A stretch of 41,043 nucleotides of DNA, taken from Syntrophaceae bacterium. Its GTDB lineage: Bacteria > Desulfobacterota > SM23-61. Shown here one piece after another: positions 15,778 to 24,910 of this stretch. The translations under genes were made by a program, and so were the position numbers. The notes under the pieces are model-generated. The model was not told where the DNA came from. It did no database searches and saw only the letters and a list, made by a program, of their open reading frames with translations. The stretch is taken from positions 1 through 41,043 of the forward strand of contig JACAEW010000187.1 in assembly GCA_013388675.1 (NCBI GenBank), in the 5' to 3' direction. Position 1 is the stretch's first letter; the number at the start of each line of letters is the position of its first letter.

Positions 15778-16401
15778 TCAAGCCTCCATGCTCGGCTCAA
15801 GGCCCCTGGCGGTCAGCTTCTTCTCGAAATAACCGGAGAGCATCCCGCGCAGCGCCAGCCGGGCCCGGTGAAGCCTCGATTTCACGGCGGCCACGGAAAT
15901 TCCCAGGGACTCGCCGGTTTCGGCGTTGGAAAAACCTTCGATATCCCGGAGAATAAAAACGGCCCGGTATTCGGCAGGAAGCTTGTCTAACGCTTCCATC
16001 ATCTTTTCCCGGGACTCTTTGCTCAGGAGAGCTTCCTCCGGCCGGTCGGCCCAGTCCATGATTTGGGGAGTATCGCCTTCTTCCAGTTTCGGAAGGTAAT
16101 CCTCCAGGGGTAATAGTTTTGAGGGCTCGGTTTCCCGGTGGCGAATCTTCATCAGGCAAACATTCGTCGCCAGGCGGAACAACCAGGTGGAAAATTGAGA
16201 ACGGCCTTCGAAGCTCGCCAAGCCCCGAAAGACCTGCAAAAAGGTTTCCTGCAGGGCATCTTCGGCGTCTTGCGGGTTTCGCAGCATACGAATCGCTAAG
16301 CGATAAATTTTCGCTTCGTACCGGGTTACCAGAGATTCGAAGGCTTGGTAGTCACCCGCGCGAACTTTGTCAATCAGAACCTGGTCGGATAAATTTATCA
16401 A
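15778..16401 (-). CDS. ECF-type RNA polymerase sigma factor
   Basis: The 207-residue product has sigma-70 region 2 (ESLVTRYEAKIYRLAIRMLR, DAEDALQETFLQVFRGL, FSTWLFRLATNVCL) and region 4 (EALDKLPAEYRAVFILRDIE, NAETGESLGISVAAVKSRL), joined by a linker of about 45 residues, as in RpoE-like ECF factors. The start is TTG 16401, preceded by GAGG at 8 bases. It is followed at once by its zinc anti-sigma gene. A housekeeping-type promoter is upstream; I did not see a clear ECF-type autoregulated promoter. Target regulon unknown. Confidence 0.95.
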   Translation of the reverse strand: MINLSDQVLIDKVRAGDYQAFESLVTRYEAKIYRLAIRMLRNPQDAEDALQETFLQVFRGLASFEGRSQFSTWLFRLATNVCLMKIRHRETEPSKLLPLEDYLPKLEEGDTPQIMDWADRPEEALLSKESREKMMEALDKLPAEYRAVFILRDIEGFSNAETGESLGISVAAVKSRLHRARLALRGMLSGYFEKKLTARGLEPSMEA

Positions 16402-16486
16402 TTAGGATGCCTCTCAAGGAAAAAAGGTTCTGGCATTCCAAGGTCCACGCCCATCCCCAACCGACGAACGGCTTCCCAGCAACCCG

Positions 16487-16515
16487 AATATAGCCAGGAA
16501 CAATTTTTTTTTCAA
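16487..16515 (-). promoter_or_regulatory. Promoter of the ECF sigma/anti-sigma operon
   Basis: On the minus strand TTGAAA (16510-16515), 17 bases including an A run, then TATATT (16487-16492). Predicted leader is about 80 bases. Confidence 0.65.
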
Positions 16516-16592
16516 GGAGATTTATGGATAAAGTCGGGGGCGGGGGAAAAGCCGCCCTTGCCCCCATAGATTCCTTTTTCCCTTTGACTGCC

Positions 16593-17306
16593 TCAAGGGC
16601 GGGGCAGACTCCGAAAATTTTTCCGGAAAAAAATCTCCAAAAGGTAGACCTTGTCCATATCCAGGGTAATCACTCGAAACACCTCTTGCCGGAGGGGATG
16701 GGCACGGAACCGGTTGACGGCCTGGGCAATCATGGCTTTTCGCATGGCCAAATAGCTCTCCAGCGCCTTTTCACGGCTCTTCTTTTTATCTTTTCCCCCC
16801 AAAAGCTCCCCCATCAAGACAGCCGCCCCCCCCTCCAGGAGGATGTCATCAGATACGGAAAGCTCGGAAAACCAGAGTTTTTGGTTGGTCTTGGCATCTA
16901 CCAGGGTGAAACTTCCTTCCATCTTCAGGTGAACCCCGACCTGGCGACCATAGGACAAAACCGTAATGTACAGGAGACCATCGGCCCCCACGATTTCCCC
17001 AATCTCCTGGGAGGTGAAGGAATCAATCTGCCCCGCCTCCTCGATCCCTTTTTCGCGAAGGGCTTGATCGATTCGGGCAAAGTCAACCAGGGCATAACCT
17101 TTGTCCGCCAATTCCGCCCCCGCCAAGATGCGAAAAACGATGGGCCCGTCCATATCGGCCGTTTCATTCTTGGCTGGCAGAACGGCAATTCGGGTGGGAC
17201 GCAAGGACTGAAAGTCCTGGGAAAGATCGGTCAGGGGGGCAGCGCATGCCGACAGGAGAAGAAAGATCGGCGTCCAAAGGAGCATTTTGAAGGGGGACCG
17301 CTTCAT
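16593..17306 (-). CDS. GNA1162/DUF799-family lipoprotein
   Basis: This encodes 237 residues from ATG 17306 (AGGGG about 7 bases upstream). A lipoprotein signal peptide ends in the lipobox LLSAC near residue 21. The mature part contains RIAVLPAKNETADMDGP, ELADKGYALVDFARIDQAL, VGADGLLYITVLSYG and VDAKTNQKLWFSEL, which is the DUF799 (GNA1162) pattern. These lipoproteins usually sit with CsgG-like and DUF4810 lipoproteins in an envelope cluster; neither partner is next to this gene. Placement in the envelope is well supported, function unknown. Confidence 0.82.
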   Translation of the reverse strand: MKRSPFKMLLWTPIFLLLSACAAPLTDLSQDFQSLRPTRIAVLPAKNETADMDGPIVFRILAGAELADKGYALVDFARIDQALREKGIEEAGQIDSFTSQEIGEIVGADGLLYITVLSYGRQVGVHLKMEGSFTLVDAKTNQKLWFSELSVSDDILLEGGAAVLMGELLGGKDKKKSREKALESYLAMRKAMIAQAVNRFRAHPLRQEVFRVITLDMDKVYLLEIFFRKNFRSLPRP

Positions 17307-17481
17307 CGCCCGACCCCTGTTCAATCGGCCACACTCCATCCGTTCCGTTTTTAGCCCCATTGTACTTTTGGCCCCCCGCTAAAATCAAGGACGGCTGCCC
17401 TGTCCCATCCAACCCGGGTCCTCAATCCGGCGCCGGACAATTTCAAAAGGCCATTTCCAAAAGTTTAATATAAAAATGGTG

Positions 17482-17667
17482 ACTGTTTCGCTATTTACAA
17501 AGGCTTCCCCATAAATCCCTCCCGTCCTCCCTTTTTCAAAGGGAGGAGATCTTTTTGGATTGAGTCAGAGAAAGAAAAGCAGATTTCCCCCTTAGAAAAA
17601 GGGGGATAAGGGGGATTTCTAGGATTCCTCACATAGTTGGAACTCTTTTTTCATGTGGCGAAACAGT
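17482..17667. mobile_element. MITE-like palindromic element
   Basis: A 186-bp non-coding segment is bounded by a 10-bp perfect inverted repeat, ACTGTTTCGC (17482-17491) and GCGAAACAGT (17658-17667). Inside it are two further hairpin repeats: CCTCCCTTT/AAAGGGAGG at 17526-17546 and a CCCCCTT...AAGGGGG unit at about 17582-17623. There is no transposase. It fills most of the 435-base gap before the coiled-coil gene. Whether it was mobilised is inference. Confidence 0.5.
17513..17548. repeat. Dispersed palindromic repeat (CCTCCCTTT type), copy 1
   Basis: A 36-bp unit with 9-bp arms. Its 21-bp core (17526-17546) is present as an exact reverse complement at 39222-39242, with matching flanks (one mismatch over about 36 bp). 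The same theme with CCCCC arms recurs at 29481. Confidence 0.75.
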
Positions 17668-17688
17668 TCCCCAAAATGTATTTTGGGC

Positions 17689-17717
17689 TTGATTGATTTT
17701 TAAAAATTTTATAAAAT
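17689..17717 (+). promoter_or_regulatory. Promoter of the small coiled-coil gene
   Basis: TTGATT (17689-17694), a 17-base AT-rich spacer and TAAAAT (17712-17717), about 80 bases before the GTG start. Confidence 0.6.
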
Positions 17718-17795
17718 CGCTACCATCCGTGGAGATCGAGAAATTTCTCCCTGGGGCGTTACGAAACGCAAAACCCCCCTAGGAAGGAAAAAGCG

Positions 17796-18044
17796 GTGAA
17801 ACCGATCGAACGTCAGATCCGGGACCTTCAGAAGGAATTGGCAGAAACCCAGAAAGAACAATCAAGCCTCCGCCTCCAACCCTGCAAAGGAGACGCAGAA
17901 ATTCGCGCCAAGGACGCAAGGTTGGATGAAATGGACAAGCGGGCCCGGTCGCTCAAGGAGTCGATCCGCGAGCTGGAACGAAAGAATCGAGACCGGATTT
18001 CCGAGCCTTCCAAAAATGAGGAGTACGAATCGCCCTTTGTCTGA
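17796..18044 (+). CDS. Small coiled-coil protein of unknown function
   Basis: The 82-residue, highly charged protein is almost entirely heptad-like: IERQIRDLQKELAETQKEQ and RLDEMDKRARSLKESIRELERK, with a single Cys in LQPCKGD. It starts at GTG 17796 with AGGAAGG 10 bases upstream and has its own promoter. It resembles short cytoplasmic SlyX/UvrB-helix-like coiled coils but I cannot assign a family. The HU/IHF gene follows after 147 bases with its own possible promoter. Confidence 0.65.
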   Translation: MKPIERQIRDLQKELAETQKEQSSLRLQPCKGDAEIRAKDARLDEMDKRARSLKESIRELERKNRDRISEPSKNEEYESPFV

Positions 18045-18115
18045 TCGGGGGAAAAGCGGGACGCCCCCTTGCCCCGGGGAGCGGGGTTCGGCAAATTTCC
18101 TTTTAAATTTTTGGG

Positions 18116-18145
18116 TTTACATTCCAAAAGGCTTCATGGTATATA
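18116..18145 (+). promoter_or_regulatory. Candidate promoter of the HU/IHF gene
   Basis: TTTACA (18116-18121), 18 bases, then TATATA (18140-18145), about 45 bases upstream of ATG 18192, which has AAGGAG in front. Confidence 0.4.
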
Positions 18146-18191
18146 CTTTTAAAAACCCTCAGAACCCATCTTTCCCAAGGAGAAGGAAGCG

Positions 18192-18497
18192 ATGACCAAG
18201 TTCCAGCTCATTCAGAAACTCATGGAGAGGTCGAATAACTTGGCCCAGCAGGACGCGAAGACGATCGTAAATACCATCTTTTCCTCCATGGTCGATGCCC
18301 TGGTCAAGGGGGAAAGGATCGAAATCCGCGGATTCGGGAACTTCACCGTCCGAAATTACCAGTCCTACCTGGGGAGGAACCCCCGGACGGGAACGAAAGT
18401 GGATGTCTCCCCCAAAAGGCTGCCCTTTTTCAAAGTCGGGAAAGAATTGAAGGAGCGGGTGGACACCCTGCCGCCCCCCGCCCCAACCCCGGAGTGA
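18192..18497 (+). CDS. HU/IHF family DNA-binding protein
   Basis: This 101-residue protein is a bacterial histone-like DNA-bending protein. Helical dimer part: KFQLIQKLMERSNNLAQQDAK and TIFSSMVDALVKGER. The family signature and DNA-intercalating arm follow as IEIRGFGNFTVRNYQ and LGRNPRTGTKVDV. The wording RGFGNFTVR and the RNPRTG arm tip are nearer IHF subunits (beta type) than HU. The C-terminus has a short proline tail (PPPAPTPE). It converges with the bS22-like and rarA genes. Confidence 0.93.
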   Translation: MTKFQLIQKLMERSNNLAQQDAKTIVNTIFSSMVDALVKGERIEIRGFGNFTVRNYQSYLGRNPRTGTKVDVSPKRLPFFKVGKELKERVDTLPPPAPTPE

Positions 18498-18527
18498 CTC
18501 TTTTCCTTCTGTTTCCAAAAAAGCTGG

Positions 18528-18626
18528 TTACTTCCTTTTTCTCCTCTGGACCCGGGTTCTTTTCAGCAGTTTACGATGTTTGTGTTTGGAGATCTTTTTT
18601 CGTCTCTTCTTCACCACACTACCCAT
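18528..18626 (-). CDS. bS22-like (AURKAIP1/COX24 domain) small ribosomal protein
   Basis: A 32-residue, strongly basic protein starts at ATG 18626 with AGGAG spaced 7 bases upstream and stops at TAA 18528. It begins [18 protein letters not shown] and continues with [14 protein letters not shown]. This is the AURKAIP1/COX24 motif, shared by mitochondrial mS38 and by the small actinobacterial ribosomal protein bS22, which binds 16S rRNA at the small-subunit interface. Length, start MGSV and the [19 protein letters not shown] pattern all fit. It lies 53 bases downstream of rarA on the same strand. Such genes are easily missed because of their size. Confidence 0.88.
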   Translation of the reverse strand: MGSVVKKRRKKISKHKHRKLLKRTRVQRRKRK

Positions 18627-18679
18627 ATTTCCGCTCCTCTCTTCGAATGGAACCCCCGATGGGTCCTCATAATTCCCTT

Positions 18680-20017
<1,338 letters not shown>

Positions 20018-20272
20018 TCGGTTCACGACCCCTCAAAAGTAAGCCCAAGACTATCACAGATGCTTGCCCCGTTCAATCCCCTTTCCTCCCTTCGGTGTTT
20101 CTCTCGGGAAAAGGAAACCGACCCGACGGAATTCTTTATGGACAGGCCCATCTTTTTGTAATAAAATCCTCCCCAAAAGAATTGGGAAGGCAATGGAAAC
20201 GGATTTATACGAATGCGCCCCCAACCTGAAACCCGATTTCAGTGACCGCGGGATTTTCTCGAGGAGCCGGCT

Positions 20273-21130
20273 TTGCTGAAGCGTGTCGGAATCGTCGTTA
20301 AACCCAACAAGCCGGAAGCCATATCCGTGGCCCGGGAGCTCATGGGATGGCTGGAGCGGAAAAACGTCGGCGTGGCCCTGGACCCTTCCGTGGCCCCCTC
20401 CCTCAACCCCGCCCTCTCCTGCTCCCGGGAAGAGATGGGCCTCTCCGTTGACCTGGTCGTGGTCCTGGGGGGGGACGGCACTCTGCTGAGCGCTGCCCGG
20501 TATCTAAACGGGGATAAGGTTCCCATTCTGGGGGTCAACCTGGGCGGCTTGGGGTTTCTCACGGAGATCACCCTGGAGGAACTCTACCCGGTGCTGGATA
20601 GGGTGCTGGATGGAAAGGTAAAGACCGAGAGGCGAATGAGGCTCAAAGTGGTCGTCATCCGCCAGGGAGAAAAGGTGGGGGAGTACACCATCTTGAATGA
20701 CGCGGTTATCAGCAAAACCGTCCTGGCCCGGATCATTCATCTCCGCCACAGCGTGGACGGGGTTTATGTAACCACCTACCGGGGGGATGGGATCATCATC
20801 TGCACTCCCACCGGCTCGACCGCCTATTCCCTTGCCGCAGGGGGCCCCATCGTCTATCCTTCCCTGGATTCCGTCCTGATCACTCCCATCTGTCCCCATA
20901 CGTTGACCAACCGGCCCCTTCTCATCCCGGACCGGGCGACGGTGGAATTCATCCTGGAGACCGAGGAAAGCGATGTCCGGCTCACCCTGGACGGTCAGGT
21001 CGGGTGCGACCTCCTCCCCTTCGATCGCATCTCCATCACGAAGGCGCAAAACCACGTCCTTTTCATCAAATCTCCCTACCGGGACTATTTCGAGATTCTG
21101 CGGACCAAATTGAAATGGGGAGGGCGCTGA
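20273..21130 (+). CDS. nadK: NAD kinase
   Basis: This 285-residue enzyme phosphorylates NAD to NADP. It starts at TTG 20273 with GAGGAG 7 bases upstream. Diagnostic motifs are VVVLGGDGTLLSAAR near residue 65, GVNLGGLGFLTE, the NDAVISK form of the NE/D motif, and GDGIIICTPTGSTAYSLAAGGPI. It is followed by recN after 21 bases, a pairing seen in many bacteria, so the two are likely co-transcribed. Confidence 0.97.
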   Translation: MLKRVGIVVKPNKPEAISVARELMGWLERKNVGVALDPSVAPSLNPALSCSREEMGLSVDLVVVLGGDGTLLSAARYLNGDKVPILGVNLGGLGFLTEITLEELYPVLDRVLDGKVKTERRMRLKVVVIRQGEKVGEYTILNDAVISKTVLARIIHLRHSVDGVYVTTYRGDGIIICTPTGSTAYSLAAGGPIVYPSLDSVLITPICPHTLTNRPLLIPDRATVEFILETEESDVRLTLDGQVGCDLLPFDRISITKAQNHVLFIKSPYRDYFEILRTKLKWGGR

Positions 21131-21151
21131 AAAGCCCGGGGAAAAGGCACC

Positions 21152-22846
21152 ATGCTGTCGGACCTGACCATCCGGAACTTCGCCATCATCGACCAGATTC
21201 ACGCCCGTTTCGGGCCGGGACTCAACATCCTCACCGGGGAGACAGGAGCCGGAAAATCCATCCTGGTCGACGCCATCAACCTCCTGCTGGGCACTCGTGC
21301 CTCCACCGAGATGATCCGGACGGGCCGGGAGGAAGCCTCCGTGGAAGCCTATTTTGATTTCGGAGGAGGGGGCCGCGAACTCCCCCTTTTGAAGAACCTG
21401 GGTTTGAAGGATTCAGAAGGCCTTCAGGTCCGGCGGCTCATCCATCATTCCGGGAAATCCCGGGCCTATCTCAACGGGACCGCCATTACCCTGCACATGC
21501 TGGAAGGGTTGGGCGAACATTTGATCCACGTTTACGGCCAGCATGAGCACCAACATTTCCTGGACCCCCTCCGGCACATCGACATCCTGGACGCCACGGG
21601 GGGGCTCCTCGGGCAAAGGGCCCAATTCCAGGAAATTTATGCCCGATGGGTCAAGGCGACCTCCGAACTTGGAGAACTGGCCTCCCGGCAGAAACAGCGG
21701 CTGGAACGGATTGAGTTTTTGGCCTTCCAATCCGGGGAGATCTCCCGGGCCAACCCGAAACCGGGAGAGGATCAAGAACTGGCGGAAGAACGGGCCCGTC
21801 TGGTCCACTCGGAAAAACTCCATTCCATCGCCCATTTCGGGACCGAAGCCCTATACGGAGAAAGCGGGTCCGTCGCGGAGCGATTGAAATCCACCCTGCA
21901 GAGGCTAAAGGAGGGAGCCAGGGTCGATTCCGCCCTGGTTCCGGTGGCAACTGCCGTTGAATCGATCCTCTTTCAGTCCCAGGACGTCGCTTCATCCCTC
22001 AGGGCTTACCGGGAAAGGGTTTACTTCGACCCCCAACGCCTGGAGGCCATCGAAGCCCGATTGGACGAACTCAACCGACTAAAGAAAAAATATGGGCCTT
22101 CCCTGGCCGATGTCCTGGCCTACAAGGAAAAGATCGACGGGGAAAGAAAAAGCCTGGGGGGGTTGGAGGAAAGCATCTCCAGATGGGAAAAGTCCGCCGC
22201 CGAGGAGCTCGCGCGGGCGACGGAATTGGCCCGGGAGATCTCTTCCAACCGGAAGGCGGTCGCCCGGGACCTTGGGGCCAAGCTGGAAAAGGAGCTTTCC
22301 ACCCTGGGGATGAAAAAGGTCCGCTTCCGGATCGAGGTCGATTCTGACGAAGGAAATGAGGCCGGCGGGGGTCCCCACCCCCGATTGAACGAAAAGGGAA
22401 TGGACCGGGTGGAATTTCTCCTTTCGCCGAACCCGGGGGAAGACCTGAAGCCCCTGGCGAAGATCGCCTCCGGTGGGGAGCTTTCCCGGATCATGCTGGC
22501 CATGAAACGAATCTTCGCGGAAGAGTCCTCGGTCAAGACCCTCATTTTTGACGAAGTGGATGCCGGCATTGGCGGGGGAATTGCGGAAATTGTCGGCCGA
22601 AAATTGAAGGAGATCTCCCGCCAACACCAGGTGTTTTGCATCACCCACCTCCCTCAGATCGCCTGCTTTGCCGACTCCCACTACCGGGTGGCCAAGAGGG
22701 AATCGGGGGGGCGGACTTTTGTGGAGGTCAGGGAACTTACCGCGGAGGAACGCCCGGAAGAGATCGCCCGCATGCTGGGGGGGGTCAGGATTACGGAAAA
22801 GACCCTGGAGCATGCCCGGGAGATGCTGAAGAACGCCAGAAAGTAG
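21152..22846 (+). CDS. recN: DNA repair protein RecN
   Basis: The 564-residue SMC-like ATPase is of normal length. The N-terminal ATPase half holds FAIIDQIHARFGPGLNILTG and Walker A GETGAGKS (residues about 29-36), followed by IHVYGQHEHQHFLDP. A coiled-coil arm with an AFQSGEI start follows, and the C-terminal half has IASGGELSRIMLAMK (signature), TLIFDEVDAGIGG (Walker B) and FCITHLPQIACFADSHY. RecN promotes sister cohesion and double-strand break repair. Confidence 0.97.
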   Translation: MLSDLTIRNFAIIDQIHARFGPGLNILTGETGAGKSILVDAINLLLGTRASTEMIRTGREEASVEAYFDFGGGGRELPLLKNLGLKDSEGLQVRRLIHHSGKSRAYLNGTAITLHMLEGLGEHLIHVYGQHEHQHFLDPLRHIDILDATGGLLGQRAQFQEIYARWVKATSELGELASRQKQRLERIEFLAFQSGEISRANPKPGEDQELAEERARLVHSEKLHSIAHFGTEALYGESGSVAERLKSTLQRLKEGARVDSALVPVATAVESILFQSQDVASSLRAYRERVYFDPQRLEAIEARLDELNRLKKKYGPSLADVLAYKEKIDGERKSLGGLEESISRWEKSAAEELARATELAREISSNRKAVARDLGAKLEKELSTLGMKKVRFRIEVDSDEGNEAGGGPHPRLNEKGMDRVEFLLSPNPGEDLKPLAKIASGGELSRIMLAMKRIFAEESSVKTLIFDEVDAGIGGGIAEIVGRKLKEISRQHQVFCITHLPQIACFADSHYRVAKRESGGRTFVEVRELTAEERPEEIARMLGGVRITEKTLEHAREMLKNARK

Positions 22847-22849
22847 AAT

Positions 22850-22902
22850 GATACTGGATGCAGGTTGCCGGATATCAATTTTTATCTTGAATAGCCAGTA
22901 TC
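22850..22902. repeat. GATACTGG inverted repeat, copy 1
   Basis: GATACTGG (22850-22857) and CCAGTATC (22895-22902) flank an AT-rich centre in the gap after recN. The same words form a tighter hairpin at 34065-34097 before dxr. Confidence 0.55.
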
Positions 22903-22932
22903 CCGCATCTGGGACCAAGAGGTTTCCGCAAA

Positions 22933-23391
22933 ATGCCCATTCGCAAAGCAAAAATTAGCGATGTCCGGGAAATTCAGAAGCTTATCGAACGTTCGGCCAA
23001 AAAGGGGGAGATGCTGCCCCGTTCCTTGAGCGAACTTTACGATAACCTGAGGGACCATTATGTATATGTCGAGGAAGGAGCAGCCGGGATTATCGGCACC
23101 TGCGCCATGCACATCTGCTGGGAGGACCTGGCCGAGGTTCGCTCCCTGGTGGTCCAGGAGGAGTACCAGCGGCGGGGAATCGGGAGTAAACTGATCGAAG
23201 CCTGCCTTTCCGAGGCGGTCAGCCTGGGCCTTTACCGGATCTTCGCCCTCACCTACCGGCCGGGTTTTTTCCAGAACCACGGTTTCAAGGTGGTGGAAAA
23301 GAGCGCCCTTCCCCACAAAATCTGGGCCGACTGCGTAAAATGCGTAAAATTCCCGGAATGCGATGAGGTTGCCGTGCTACTGGAGGTATGA
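22933..23391 (+). CDS. Short GNAT-type N-acetyltransferase (ArgA-like N-acetylglutamate synthase)
   Basis: The 152-residue GNAT protein has the acetyl-CoA motif VQEEYQRRGIGSKLIEACL near residue 75 and ends with FFQNHGFKVVEKSALPHKIWADC and the CVKFPECDEVAVLLEV segment. Those closing motifs (PHKIW.DC..C, P.CDE.A) are those of the short, kinase-domain-free N-acetylglutamate synthases known from Mycobacterium (Rv2747 type) and Desulfobacterota. It would acetylate glutamate at the start of arginine synthesis; argJ lies about 5 kb downstream on the same strand. Assignment is by motif, with other GNAT substrates possible. Confidence 0.85.
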   Translation: MPIRKAKISDVREIQKLIERSAKKGEMLPRSLSELYDNLRDHYVYVEEGAAGIIGTCAMHICWEDLAEVRSLVVQEEYQRRGIGSKLIEACLSEAVSLGLYRIFALTYRPGFFQNHGFKVVEKSALPHKIWADCVKCVKFPECDEVAVLLEV

Positions 23392-23511
23392 TTCAGGTTC
23401 ATTCACCCACGAGCCAAGAACCTGTTCAGTCTGAAAGCCCGGTTCAAGGGAGCCATCCAATCAATAAAGATAATAATATCAGTAAGTAAGTATTTTTGGG
23501 GGAAAAAAGGC

Positions 23512-23540
23512 TTGACAGGGTTCATTGGCCTATGGTAAAC
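23512..23540 (+). promoter_or_regulatory. Candidate promoter of the M23 peptidase gene
   Basis: Perfect TTGACA (23512-23517), 17 bases, then GTAAAC (23535-23540), a weak -10. Leader to TTG 23654 would be about 105 bases. Confidence 0.45.
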
Positions 23541-23615
23541 GGAACCTCTAGTGGGGTAAAAGGCCAACGGTGGATGGCTTTTGGGTTTCGTCTGAAGCCC
23601 TGGCCCCCTTCAGAC
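23525..23615 (+). other. Structured region upstream of the M23 peptidase gene
   Basis: Three nested or consecutive stems occur: TTGGCCT/AGGCCAA (23525-23531, 23561-23567), ACCTC/GGGGT inside it (23544-23548, 23553-23557), and an 8-bp perfect GTCTGAAG/CTTCAGAC (23590-23597, 23608-23615). I could not match a known riboswitch class. The first stem overlaps the candidate promoter, so at most one of the two readings is right for that part. Confidence 0.4.
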
Positions 23616-23653
23616 TCCCGGTATCAACAACCTCGATCTGATGGAGCTAAGGT

Positions 23654-24634
23654 TTGGCGAAGAAAAAGTACACCGTTTTAATTTTCTCCCAACACGCCTC
23701 CAGGGTTAAACGATTCATCCTCTCCCCTTGGACCCTCAAGATCGGGGCGGTCGTCTTGGCCCTCATCCTCATTTCTTCCGCCTATCTTTTTTACGACTAT
23801 ATTACCTACCAAAAGAATATTTTCGATTTGCGAGAACTCCGCAGCGAGCTGAACTGCCGGCAGGCCGAGATTCAATCTTTCCTCGAAAAAATCACCCTCC
23901 TGGAAGAGCAGTTAACCCGGATCAAGCTGGTGGAGGAGAAGGTTAAGAAGGAGCTGAAAGAAGTCCAGGAATTGAAAAAGGAAAAAAAGGTCAAGAAGCT
24001 CCCCCCGCCCCCTGACTCGCCGGGAAAATCCTCAAGGGTTTCCGAATCTCCCGAACCCGGGCGGCCTTCGAATAAACTCCGGGCGGAGGAGGTATCCATC
24101 CTGGAAAAGGAGCGGCCCAGGCTGGTCAGTCGTCTCCATCTGGAGCTCATGGAGCTTTCCAAGGAGGCCTACCAGCGGGAGCAGACCCTGAAGGAGCTCA
24201 AAGACTTTCTCCAGGCCCAGAAATCGGTCCTTCTTTCCATTCCCTCCATCTGGCCCGTCCTCGGGCGGATCACCTCGGTTTTCGGAGAAACCCGTTTGAG
24301 CCCCTCCTCGGGGGGGACCAGACCCCATATGGGACTGGACATATCCGCCCCGGTGGGAACCCCCGTGTTGGCTCCCGCGGACGGGACGGTAATCTCTGCC
24401 GGAAGGGAATCCGAATACGGCCGCCTGGTCTGCCTAGACCATGGCCATGGGTACACCACCGTATACGGCCACCTTCATCAAATTCATGTCAAAGTTGGGG
24501 ATCAACTTCGGGCGGGCCAGAAATTGGGAACTGTGGGCATTTCGGGAAATACTACGGGGCCCCATCTCCACTATGAGGTGAGAATCCATGGTCGGCCGGT
24601 CAATCCCTATCCCTTCCTAACCAAGACCCTGTAA
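23654..24634 (+). CDS. M23 family murein endopeptidase (LytM/NlpD/EnvC-like)
   Basis: This encodes 326 residues from TTG 23654 (GGAG upstream). An N-terminal membrane anchor (KIGAVVLALILISSAYLFYDYI) is followed by a coiled coil (FLEKITLLEEQLTRIKLVEEKVKKEL), a Pro/Ser linker and a C-terminal M23 domain. The zinc ligands are intact: HMGLD (HxxxD), and HLHYEV (HxH), with GTPVLAPADGTVISAG and GHLHQIHVKVGDQLRAGQ in between. It should cleave peptidoglycan crosslinks or act as a spore/sporulation-like or division-linked hydrolase in the periplasm. A strong terminator follows. Confidence 0.93.
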   Translation: MAKKKYTVLIFSQHASRVKRFILSPWTLKIGAVVLALILISSAYLFYDYITYQKNIFDLRELRSELNCRQAEIQSFLEKITLLEEQLTRIKLVEEKVKKELKEVQELKKEKKVKKLPPPPDSPGKSSRVSESPEPGRPSNKLRAEEVSILEKERPRLVSRLHLELMELSKEAYQREQTLKELKDFLQAQKSVLLSIPSIWPVLGRITSVFGETRLSPSSGGTRPHMGLDISAPVGTPVLAPADGTVISAGRESEYGRLVCLDHGHGYTTVYGHLHQIHVKVGDQLRAGQKLGTVGISGNTTGPHLHYEVRIHGRPVNPYPFLTKTL

Positions 24635-24692
24635 TTTTCCCTTTGCTTCGCCCCTTGAAATATGGTATTTTCAATCTGGGTTTGACTTTCGG

Positions 24693-24727
24693 CCCCGATA
24701 AGGGTTTCCCGCTTTATCGGGGTTTTT
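24693..24727 (+). terminator. Rho-independent terminator after the M23 gene
   Basis: A 9-bp perfect stem, CCCCGATAA (24693-24701) and TTATCGGGG (24714-24722), is followed directly by TTTTTATTTATTTT. It isolates the M23 transcript from secA. Confidence 0.9.
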
Positions 24728-24846
24728 ATTTATTTTATTGCAGGATTAACCACTAAGACACAGAAGGCACCGGGATATACGAAAAAAAGACTTTTCATCC
24801 CCGCCTGAAATATTTAAAATTCTTCCCCTCTCCCTTCTCGGCCGGC

Positions 24847-24876
24847 TGTAGGGCGACCCGGCGAGTCGCCCTTACA
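24847..24876. repeat. GTAGGGGCG-family palindrome, copy 1
   Basis: TGTAGGGCGAC and GTCGCCCTTACA flank a short centre, about 35 bases before the secA start. Related copies are at 27990 and 40841. Confidence 0.65.
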
Positions 24877-24910
24877 CAGGGAGAATGCTTTAGGGGGAAA
24901 AAAGAAGAAA

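Noticed and set aside
17526-17546. Reading the CCTCCCTTT hairpins as ordinary terminators
   Set aside because: They lack a T run directly after the stem and occur with conserved flanks at several sites, so a repeat family explains them better, though a side role in termination is possible.
23512-23615. A c-di-GMP (GEMM) or c-di-AMP (ydaO) riboswitch before the M23 gene
   Set aside because: The conserved core sequences of those classes could not be placed; only generic stems are present.
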